Of a stretch of DNA of 64,000 nt, positions 45,703 through 55,517 are shown in pieces. Source of the stretch: Purshia tridentata (Eukaryota; Streptophyta; Magnoliopsida; Rosales; Rosaceae); the NCBI GenBank assembly GCA_003254885.1, contig QANT01003805.1:1-64000 (forward strand), written 5' to 3'. The number at the start of each line of letters is the position of its first letter. Position 1 is the stretch's first letter. The position numbers and the translations under genes are program-made. Below the pieces are notes generated by a model. It saw only the letters and a list, made by a program, of their open reading frames with translations. It was not told the DNA's origin and did no database searches.

Positions 45703-48539
45703 TGCTGATGGCTGTATTGGTGGCTTATCATAACGTTCAGCCCGCCTCTCAGAGCTAAGCTAGTGGGTAGATCAGCGATCCTTTGTTAGAGGATTTGTAA
45801 CATATATATAGTTCAATTCAGAAATAAATTTTTCTTTCCATTTTTAAAGTTTTTTATTTATTTTAAATTTCATATGTAGGGCTTATTAATTGGTGGTGTG
45901 GCTGTGTTTTGGTTAGTGCGGGAGCCCCACCTTTCATATTTGAGATGTAGTTCTGATTTAGATTGTGTTTTAGTGGCTAATCCAGTTGGTTCAACATAGT
46001 TAGATGCTGTGCTCTTGTTCTAGAGAAAGGAACTGAAAATGTTTATTCATTGTGGATTCACATTTCAAGTCATTTCTGTGCAATGTCATTCTTGCAGTAT
46101 TTCACCATTCACCATCTTGTTTCAATGGATTGTATTGAGCATGCTACATGTATGGATTTGGATCCTCTGCTAATATACATGTATGGGTATGTGACGTGAC
46201 ACAAGGCATTGTAGTCTTCGTGACCCTGTCTGGTAGAGACAATGATAATCCATCGTCCATCGATGAGCCGACCTACCTAGCTATCTAAACATCTACAAGG
46301 AAATACATACAATTCATCAACATGATCATTGATTTTGTGCTTTACAATAGAAGCCTCGTTCGAGCTTGAAAAAACATGTTATATTGCATTGAGATTTGAG
46401 AGAATAACAAAACAAGCTGCAGGGGTTAACAAAATATTTCTTGGGTGGATTTCATTTAAAAACATACATACATAAATAACCATATCCTTGTTGATATTCT
46501 GTGTGTCAGATTTTGTGGGAAATAGAAAAATAAGAAGAAAGAACCCTAAATAATATGATTCTTATTATCATATTAAAAACTTGGTGGAAAATCATATGGT
46601 AATATGGTGTTGGTATAGAACAAGGAACTTCTGGGTTGCAGTGACACAACAAGAGGAAGCCTTCAAAACACACTACAGACGACACAATAGATATTTGTAT
46701 GATTCTATTGGGAAAAGAGACGAACCATGTTCCATGTGGCCATGTGCAGTACATTGGAATGGTCTGTGGTCCCCTCTACTTTAATCCCACTGGGTCTGGA
46801 CTTTTGGCCAATTACAGAGCCCAACTCAGATTATAATTTGGAGCTGATCATCCTAAAACAGAGATTATCTCTCTCTTTTTTTAGAATGAAAATATTTCCT
46901 AGGGAACAACTTGGAAAATGAAAGAGAAAAGTAAAGCAAAGAAGTATTGACTCACTGCATGTCCTTGGTAAACTCATTGTCAACAAATCATATTCATCTG
47001 AAAACCCTTGTATATATTTAAGACAGACTTTTATTTCCTTTTTCAATTTTTGTTTCTGTGTATTTGTTATGCTGACAGAAAAGAAGGCCAATCCCAAAAG
47101 ATAAGGGTGTCATATATGATATATCAATCTATACAATTCCTCGACAGCAAAACATATTCACCTCAGTCACGGGAATGACTTGTCCTAGTTCCTTGAAAGG
47201 CCTAGTACAACTTTCAAAAATCAAAAGTAAAAAACCAAGAAAAATCAGATCTTGATTGTGTTACAACTTACAATTGTTGAAACTGCTGAATGATTTACTC
47301 TGTTAATTAAAACGCATATATGAAGGGCACTATTTATTTACATAAGGGTGGGTGCTTATCTCTCTCTCTCTCTCTGTCTTTGTGTCTGTTGGTGGATCAT
47401 TCATCCAATTCCAAGCGTCTCATCATCATCAATCAATTTTCTTCTTTTGGGTGATAATCCAATTAAGCAAGTATATCAAATAGATATATATATCATAGCA
47501 ATAGCATGTTTTGTGGTGTCCACCATGTCCCTATAAGTTACAGTACCCTAAATTGAATTGACAGGAAAGTTCTTTATTTACTGTTTGTATGTGTCTGCTT
47601 TACAAAAGGTTTGATTCCTCCAAGCCCATAGGAATCCAAAACCACCTAACATCTCTCTCTCTCTCTCCCTCTCCAATTATAGGGGTTACAAACAATTTTT
47701 TACACCAACCATAACACGAGTTTCACAAGAGTTAATGGATTTAGGCTTGGCTTAACAATAATTAATATTGCTATGTAGTATGTACGTACTGATACCACAT
47801 TTTGGTAACCATATATATTAGCTTAATGTTATGGACATCACAGTTTGAATGCAAACCTAAAATATGATCTTCTTAGCATTACTTTTTTGACTCAATTGTA
47901 TTTTGGATGTAAACCTGAAATTGATATGTAAATATAAGGGTGAGACTTAGTACGTTGACTTGAACCTGCATCACTCAAAATATTGACCTAAAATTGATAC
48001 AAATAATTAATCGTATCATGTGAATCCGTATAATGATCAAATTTGTCAAGAGCTTAAAATGCATTGACAGTTTGTTCTTGATGGTTGAATTCGTGTAAAC
48101 AAGTTAATTGTCTATGCATTTTATGCTCATCAAATTAAACAGAAAATATAGAAGAAGAATCCCCGGCCCGTTGGCCAACAACCTCATTTTTCAAATTTTC
48201 ATCCGCCTTACTTTCCAAAATAAGTAGAGTATTAAAATTTGGCGAAACATAGAAAGTCTCGTGTAATTTAACTAATTATAAATAAGTTAATAAAAAAGAG
48301 GATATAACTATTACAAAAAATTACGCCTTTAACCCCCCGCCCCCCAAAAAAAAAAATCGAATAAGATACGAAATAAGACGACAAAAGCATCTTTGATTGC
48401 TTAGTTCTCTGAGATAAAAAAACACACGTACTTGATGCAACATTAATATTCTGCTAATAATTAAAAATAAATGGTGTGCAATATCATCATGAGCTAGCTA
48501 GTCAGAGTACATCAGCTCAATACCAATCAAAGAAGAAAT
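45703..48539. other. Intergenic region between CNOT10 and the proline-rich gene
   Basis: Mostly AT-rich with CT microsatellites near 47358-47380 and 47652-47668. The short ORFs (46506-47536) show no recognisable family and no exon-like conservation. Confidence 0.5.
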
Positions 48540-48643
48540 TGCAAATATTTTGGGGGAACAATTAAGATTAGAAAACAAGAAAGGGAAGCCTCGACATCCT
48601 CTCATGGCGAAGATCCTTCCATGACATCAATCTAGCCACCAAC
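48540..48643 (-). other. Candidate 3' UTR exon of the proline-rich gene
   Basis: On the minus strand a good acceptor (TTGGATTGCAG) ends at 48644 and a non-coding exon could follow. It would pair with the strong donor AAG-GTAAGT at 49116, three bases after the stop codon, leaving a 473-bp 3' UTR intron (48644-49116). Inferred from splice signals only. Confidence 0.35.
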
Positions 48644-49119
48644 CTGCAATCCAATAAACCCTACATTATTTCATGAGCATGTGTGTTTTTGTGTACTAGA
48701 GAAAGAGCTTGCAAGAGATGGGAAAATTTTACGTGCAATACGGGTATCAATATTATTCACTCTTTGTTCTTACTATTATTTATAATAATATCATACACAT
48801 ACTCTCAAAATATGTCGTTAATTCATTTTGTTTAATTATATATGAAGTCATTAGAATTCATGTGTTCATATACCAATTGGTACACTAGTGACTACACTAG
48901 CTAGTAGACTGACTCGGGAAGTGGTTATTAAACGTACACCCTTGGAAAAAAAGTCTAGCTAAAAAAAAAAACTGGCTTCCAACTCCCAAGACTAGCAAAA
49001 CTATTATATATATAACTTTGTGTCGAAACTGATTTTTCAAATGTGAGCACAAAAATCTTCAAGTTAGGGCTAGGAATTGGGGACAACAGCTGTCACTAAT
49101 TAATTAATTAACTTACCTT

Positions 49120-49893
49120 CTACAAAGAGCAGGTGTAACCAGGAGGAGGTGTCTTCCCACAAGTGACAAGGAGCTGAAGAGCAATGGGAACGAAGATGTT
49201 GAGGTTGAGAAGCTTGAGTTTTAGAGTAGTGCACAGACACACTGCGGCTTCAAGTTCCACAAGCCCTTGCAGCACTGGGCAGCACTCATTCACTACCGGG
49301 TCACCCAGCCCAATGTGGACCAACCCACCAAGAAGATCCACACAAGCACCAAGTTTCAAGGTGTCAATGGGGCAAGTATTACCACCACCCTTGGATGGAG
49401 CAGCCCCTGGAGGTGGAGGCCATGGTGTCCCATGACTTGGGGGCTTAGTGGTAATTGGTGTCCCAGTCACTGGAGGGATTGTGATTGGAGGAAGGCCTAT
49501 AGGTGGTTTCACGATTGGAGGGAGGGTCACAGGTGGTTTCACAATTGGAGGGAGGGTCACAGGTGGTTTCACGATGGGGGGAAGGGTCACAGGTGGCTTA
49601 ACGATGGGGGGGAGGGTCACAGGTGGTTTCACGATTGGAGGGAGGGTCACAGGTGGTTTCACGATGGGGGGGAGGGTCACAGGTGGCTTAACGATTGGGG
49701 GGACTGTGACTGGAGGGACTCTGATTGCTGGGGGCTTGACAATGGGGCCTTTGGGAGTCTTGGGTTTGGAGGGCTTTCCCTTATGCTTTGGGGCAGGCTT
49801 CCCACAAAAGCCACACCCAAGAATTGGAGCGGCTGAGGAGATGAAGAGCATGAATATGAGGGAGAGAGCATACACCTGCTTACTGGACTCCAT
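49120..49893 (-). CDS. Hybrid proline-rich protein with 8-cysteine motif (HyPRP)
   Basis: Secreted cell-wall protein of the HyPRP family, single coding exon, 257 residues. Order: signal peptide (about 1-26, ending ILGCG), Lys/Pro-rich linker, a Pro-rich repeat of IVKPPVTLPP (six perfect decapeptides plus IVKPPIGLPP, about residues 60-130), a GTPWPPPPGAAPSKGG linker, and the C-terminal LTP-like 8-cysteine domain (about 170-257). The cysteine pattern is complete: CP, GAC, ECC, VCLC, VTC, YTC. Leucine-rich helices lie between the cysteines. HyPRPs link wall and membrane and respond to stress and development; the exact role here is unknown. The repeat is coded by a 30-bp minisatellite. The start ATG gives a proper signal peptide, with a TATA-like TATTTAATA about 100 bp upstream (49991-49999). 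Confidence 0.95.
   Translation of the reverse strand: MESSKQVYALSLIFMLFISSAAPILGCGFCGKPAPKHKGKPSKPKTPKGPIVKPPAIRVPPVTVPPIVKPPVTLPPIVKPPVTLPPIVKPPVTLPPIVKPPVTLPPIVKPPVTLPPIVKPPVTLPPIVKPPIGLPPITIPPVTGTPITTKPPSHGTPWPPPPGAAPSKGGGNTCPIDTLKLGACVDLLGGLVHIGLGDPVVNECCPVLQGLVELEAAVCLCTTLKLKLLNLNIFVPIALQLLVTCGKTPPPGYTCSL
49501..49710. repeat. 30-bp coding minisatellite, seven units
   Basis: Seven in-register 30-bp units code the decapeptide repeat on the minus strand. Units 2-3-4 and 5-6-7 share the same order of variants (ATTGG, ATGGGGGG, CTTAACG), so a 90-bp block appears to have been duplicated as one. The antisense strand is also open here by virtue of the repeat. Confidence 0.9.
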
Positions 49894-50055
49894 TGTGGCA
49901 CAACTACTAGCTGTCTCTCTTTGAAACCAAAGAGAGAAGTAGTATAGGCGGAGAGAGAGAGAGTGGTAGAGGTTTAGTAGTGAAAAGAGGTATTAAATAG
50001 GAATAGTGGGAAGTGAGTAGGAGTACAAGAAAACAAAAAACCCTAAGCAGTACAT

Positions 50056-50061
50056 CACGTG
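50056..50061. promoter_or_regulatory. G-box upstream of the proline-rich gene
   Basis: CACGTG within TCACGTGA lies about 160 bp upstream of the start codon at 49893 and about 60 bp beyond the TATA-like site. G-boxes bind bZIP and bHLH factors (light, ABA, stress). Function is inferred. Confidence 0.45.
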
Positions 50062-50062
50062 A

Positions 50063-51370
50063 ACATGGGGCTCGCTAGCAGTACGTAGCAGCTAAGCTCA
50101 AAAGGCAGCTGCCAAAAACTTTGCTAGTTGGCATGCAACTTTTATAATTCCTTCAATCCATTAATTTGCTATATATATGAAAAAAATTTGTGAGTGATCA
50201 TTATATATTCAAAATCATTAATATTCAAAAGTCTTATAACCAATATCTTTAAAATTATGTACGTTTTATAATTTGAATAAATTGATAACAATAAGCTAAT
50301 ATGCCACGTAATGCAATGCGTGGTTACTCTGTGGTGATTACCCCAAAAGAACTTCAAATGAATTCCTTTGGATAAATTATAGATTAATTAATAAATAATT
50401 TTTGCCTTTTTTTCTCGCATGATTAATTTGTTACCTGATTAACAATAATTGAGTTTTGGCCTTGGTATTGATGGGGGGACCAGAGGCTTAGATAATATAT
50501 ATAGCCTATAGGGACTATGTAAGAAAACCTTTGGCTTGCTGGTCCTTTGTTGCAACATTTATAGAAACGCTGAGTCCTTCATATATATGGTTAATGTAGA
50601 GTACTGCATATATCGTTACTATATCTTCATATCTTGGGGCCATAAGGCTTTTCAGTTTACGTTTCAATCAACGTACTATTTCATGCATAAACAGTTCAAC
50701 AATGCAAGTCTACATTAAAGGTTCATGGAATCATATATGTGATTGGGTTTAGTATGGAATGGTGAAGCTGTGGGCCATTTAGAATTTAATTTATATATTT
50801 TGGTTACGTTATTACATCTTAATATTCTTCAGAAAATGTGTCGGCTGAAATATATTTCACCAAAATTACAATAAGAATGAAACTTTATGGAAGAAGTGTA
50901 CATACTGAACAGGGATATCTAAAGAGTAGATGCTTCATTATTTCTGAACTAGAGAGGTCCCGCATGAAAGGCGATTAATTGAGTGAAAAATTGGAGGTCC
51001 TGTTTGTCATATTGTTCCTAATTTCCTAGCTAGCTACTTCAATCTTTGTTTAGGTTGCAATCTTATGTTTGAAATTGGTTCAAACTCTAGAGAGGTTATA
51101 CGTAGGAGTGTGTGGTATATTATAAGTCGATGCATGTGAATATGTGTACATTTGAGTATACAAAATCTTGAAAGTGAGCCCTGGCCTTTTGCTATTTAAT
51201 ATATTTTGGCCAGTGATCACTAGTGCGCAGTAAAATGGAATATATATAGTGGCCAGAAAAGAGGTTGACATTTCACACGTACATATATATATATATATAT
51301 ATATGTACACAGTAACACAGAGACTGAGAGACGTAATGCAGATACATATATATTGCATGTGTGGTGGTGG
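50063..51370. other. AT-rich intergenic stretch
   Basis: No gene or convincing repeat was seen; there is an (AT)n microsatellite at about 51282-51304. Confidence 0.5.
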
Positions 51371-51374
51371 TAGT

Positions 51375-52160
51375 TGTTAGATGTCAAAAACTGGAAGCCT
51401 CTGGATCAACGTAGATGAATCTAAAAAGACTTGGTCTTGCACTTTCGACCTCAAAGCTTGATAATTCCTGTATGAGAAAGAAAGCAACGATAGGAACTTA
51501 CACCAGTGAGGTGTTAGCTAAGAACCCTCCGATGGTATGTTATAGTTAGAAAACATTAAGAATCAAGAGATCAACCTCAAGAGCTAGGCTTGAAATCAAT
51601 CAAGTTGATATCTGCTTTCTGTGTATTTCTTGGTATATATTTTCTCCCTCCCTTTTTTTGTTCCCCTTTAAGAGAGAAGAGAGGGTTCTATTTATAGGCA
51701 AAAACCCATAATACCTGCATGGGGATGGGTGATCACGGTGAGGCCATGTCAGCCTGTCAATAGTACCTATCTTACCTACCAGGACACTTGGGCATTAAAT
51801 GCAAGTATGGAGAGTGGGTAATAGGTGAGATGGCTGTCCTGTCATGCTTGCTTTTCATTAGATAGAAAGGAGACTTAGCGTGATCGACACTTGAGTGCAT
51901 TCTCTTGGAAAATGTGTGCTCAAGGTTAGTACCGATCTTAGTTGAAGACGAGCCGAACCACTCCTTCGTCTGAACTGGTTCAGGAAACAGATCTCGAGAC
52001 TCGTACGAATCTAACGGGTTCGGCACCGATTAATTTCCGAGTTCGGTTCGGTATAATGACATGGCAGACAGTCAACTCTGTTTAGACTTATAGTCAAAAT
52101 TAAAGATATGGGATATGTGTCAACTTGTCATTTGTGGATGATGTGGGTGCCGAACCGAGC
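51375..52160 (-). mobile_element. LTR-like fragment, minus strand
   Basis: On the minus strand GCCTATAAATAGAACCC (about 51704-51688) looks like an LTR promoter. It is followed by CT-rich leader sequence and, near 51527-51500, words such as AGGGTTCTTAGCTAACACC that recur in plant LTRs. Upstream are G+C-richer blocks with GTTCGGC repeats. Neither TG...CA termini nor a target duplication could be fixed, so it is probably an incomplete, older LTR. The family is not certain. Confidence 0.35.
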
Positions 52161-52268
52161 ACCAATAGTAGTGTAACGATGTACTGTATAGCTCGCAGCC
52201 TAAGCAAATTAAACAGTACGTACAGCTAGGCAAGCATGTGAAATGGTGGTTGGAGATCAAAGGGGGGG

Positions 52269-52395
52269 GAGAGAGAGAGAGAGAGAGAGAAAGATGGTGT
52301 GCTGTGCTGTGCACGAGGCAGTAAGTGAGAGGTGGGGAAGAGACCGGGCATCCACATATGCATAATGCATGCATGTATGATGAGCCTGAAAGTTT

Positions 52396-52426
<31 letters not shown>
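52269..52426. repeat. (GA)n and (TC)n microsatellites in inverted orientation
   Basis: A GA run at about 52269-52291 and a TC run at about 52396-52426 face each other across about 105 bp. A transcript could form a long perfect stem between them. No known miRNA sequence was seen in the loop. Confidence 0.85.
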
Positions 52427-52429
<3 letters not shown>

Positions 52430-52430
<1 letters not shown>

Positions 52431-54059
52431 TAAAATGAATGAATGAATGGATGTTATGGTACATCCGTGACTGTATATAAATGAAATGAGAAGTATTAAT
52501 CGCTGGAGGATTTTGTAAGCTTGTGAGATCCGTGATTCTGCTACCCTCATTCTCATCATCTACTGATATGATGTGATCGGTCTACGCAATACCCTTTTAA
52601 TTAATTAAATTTAATTTCTTAGATCTCGATCTGACTCTCAACTCATGCATTTTCTTTTCTCATCATCATGCATATGCCATGATCAGAACCAAATTATTGA
52701 CCTCCATTCCATATATGTACACTGATCGATATGCAGGACTCCATCATTATCACTCCTACTACAATTTACAAAGCACGAACTTCCACATGGTTTTGGTCAT
52801 TTCTTTTATCTCTAATTTATTTATACATATAGATAGGTTTCTGTGCCTAGATAGCTACCTTAATTTAATTTGAATTTGAATTAATGCACATTCTTTTTGC
52901 TTCATTAGGGTTTATATATTGTATAAGTGGGCAATTACACACGTTTTCCCTTCTTGAATTTAACGCTCTACCCAGATCCTGATGCTGCATCTGCATGCAT
53001 ATGTTTAGGTAATTTATTTCTTAACTCATTGGTACAAGATATTGGTATATTGGTATGTATGAGTACTGGTCTTTAATTGAATTTTGTCGCGTGCGGTGTC
53101 CTCTACTATTGCAAATTGCATGCAGTAAAATCTAATATTGGTTCTGATCCTATATGCTTATGCAGATCTAGCTTCCTCTTAGGAACTGATGGATGGCTCG
53201 ATCTGAGTGCAATTAGGATCCACATCTGCATCTATTGGTTGTGGTTAATTTGTTTCATTCTTTGTTTTGTCATCATATAGCTAGCTACTAGCTTGCTAGC
53301 CGTTAAAGATCAAGTACATATAGATCCACAGGATGTTATGCATGCTTGGGTTTATTATTAATTATTAATATTCGATATTATTAATTCTGGTGTGCAGACA
53401 TGGCACAAAAGAATCTATACTACTGGTATATATAGTGCTATTCCCAATTAATGATGGCACATGGTGGGCACGTGGAGTTTGGCAGGGATTATTTATTTGA
53501 TTTGTGTTTTTCAAATTATGGAAATAATAATTTATGTAACCCTGACCGTTTTAGTATAAAGCCCATATATAGTTATATGGGCTATCTCCAGCTTGACATG
53601 AAATGTCCTGAACCATACAAGAACAGACGATGGGCTTTCGGTTAACTGTATGCCCAACTTTTGTTAATATTTGGTCTCATGGTGTGGCCCACCCAAGGTG
53701 CCCAAGAGCAGGCCCATTCGTGTTTTCCGAGGTAGGTGGCTTGTTGCCTTGCCTAGCTCACCGATCCTTCCAGGGAAAGGAAACGCGCGCGGTGGCTCAT
53801 TTGAAGTTTGCCGCTGTCTAATTTATTTGTTAATGGATTACATGATGAAATAATGAAAATGAAAATGACAATGTCGACTCTTGTGCTGTGCGATGTGAAT
53901 CTTGCTGGACAAGTTGACCCGCGTGTGTTTTGTTCTTGTTGACATTGCAATGGTGTTCTGGGTTAGAAAGCTTGGTCATTGATGGTTCACTTCATCGCCT
54001 CAAGACGCTGACGGTGAGAATGTGTAAAGGGTTAAAAAGGATTCGTCTCATTTCCACCA
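52430..54059. other. Intergenic stretch
   Basis: AT-rich with several GCATGCAT/ATGCATGC (RY-like) words near 52360-52680 and 52990. No gene is supported. Confidence 0.45.
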
Positions 54060-54067
54060 CCTTTCGA

Positions 54068-54683
54068 CAGGGCCGGCCCTGAAAGAGTGCACGGAGTGCG
54101 ACGGCCTAGGGCCCACCTTTAAGGGGCTCACAAAATTTATATTATATATATAGTATAATATATATATTAATATATATTTAAAAGTAATTATGCTGTAAAA
54201 AAAAAAACCATTTATATTTCTGACCCTATTGTCTTTTTTAAGGCCCAATAGAGGTCCCAAAAAAAAAAAATTTAGTAATCAAAAAAGAGGTGTAAAAGGT
54301 TAAAGAGTAAACGCTTGGTTTAGTTGGTTTTTAAGAAGTGAAATTAAGGATATGACTAGAAATTGTTGGCATGGATGGAGAAGTTGAACTTAGAAAGCCC
54401 ATTGTTTGTTTATGTGGAACATTTTTTAGTTTTAAAACATTCACGTGGCTGTGAAATTTTGATTAGGTTGAAAATCTCTTCTTATTTCCATTAGAATAAG
54501 ACAACAAAAAATTTTGATTAGCTGTTGCTGATTCTAAATTTTGGATTGTTTTGTTAATGAAATATTGATTCCAAATTCCCAATTATGAATTTTGATTTGC
54601 AAAAATTTTTTTTGGTCCAACTAAATTTAAGGGCCCAATTTAGATTTTCACCCCTAGGCCTTCCAAAAGTCAGGACCGCCCTG
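54068..54683. mobile_element. hAT non-autonomous element, 616 bp, with perfect 8-bp target duplication
   Basis: The exact 8-mer CCTTTCGA flanks both sides (54060-54067 and 54684-54691). Terminal inverted repeats are CAGGGCCGGCCCTGA at the left and CAGGGCGGTCCTGA (reverse complement of the right end); the left one is itself a perfect 14-bp palindrome. CAGGGCCGG...-type ends are typical of Tip100-like plant hAT elements. The interior is AT-rich with poly-A/T tracts and GGGCCCA words near both ends, and it has no transposase. ORFs at 54048-54260 and 54554-54778 are incidental. Confidence 0.9.
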
Positions 54684-54691
54684 CCTTTCGA

Positions 54692-55517
54692 TATGTTGCT
54701 GGCTTTGGAAATCAAGCTCAATTCTCTTTCGTGAGGGTTTCCCAATCTCGAGAAAGTGCATGTTAGGGTGGGACCCACAACTAATGTGCTTCGTACTTTT
54801 GATCAGCGTGAGAAAGATCTTTCTCATGTCAACACTTTGTCAGTCTTCAAATATTTCGAGTTGGACTCCTAAGTCCTCATCATAACCAACTTCATCTCGC
54901 TTTTCTTCTGTGTTTTTTCTTTTATCTTCATCACAACGCTCTAGCTAGCATGCTGTTTTTCAGTTATTAAGTTACTGTGAATTATCAATTTTCATTCGAA
55001 CTGTGTTGGTTGAGAATAATTACTTTATGCACTTGCTATTGAGATCAATAAGCGACAAAAACTCTTGTTTTACTGCTTTACTCTGCACGCTTGTATTGTG
55101 TTCAAGACTTGAAACAATTGCTGCTTTTTGGAGGAAATGATTTCATGATGTATAGAAAAGTTAAGACGGCTCATGTCATTGGAAGTTGGAACAATTGAAT
55201 AATTCTACATTAACGTTTTTTTACCTTCTGCCAAAAAAAGAAAAAAATCCTTCTTTTTAATCCCGTTTTAAACTCCAGTTGCCTTCTCGAACACGTACAG
55301 TTTCTTCTATAAATCTATTTCTTGAATTATATATCTAGCCAACTAGAAAGAAAAAGACAATTTTGATATATACTTCATTGCATTATTAATTTCAACAAAG
55401 AAGCTTGTGTACAATGCTGATGTCCTTAAGTACAGAATCCAGCCCACCCAACCCAAAGAGCAGAAAAAGAAGCAGCAAAAACTTTACAATAAGTTGACAA
55501 ACAAGCAGAAAATTTGC
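54692..55517. other. Intergenic and 3' UTR of the BSD gene
   Basis: No gene was recognised. The last 130 bp before 55517 probably hold the 3' UTR of the minus-strand BSD gene. Confidence 0.45.

Noticed and set aside
49184-49924. Three plus-strand ORFs (83-189 residues) overlapping the HyPRP
   Set aside because: They are antisense shadows of a repeat with a 30-bp period; the minus-strand frame has a signal peptide and complete 8-cysteine domain.
52290-52400. miR156/157-like precursor between GA and TC runs
   Set aside because: No match to the mature miRNA words; only the microsatellite arms pair.
54048-54778. Small minus-strand ORFs
   Set aside because: They coincide with the hAT element and its flanks and show no family features.
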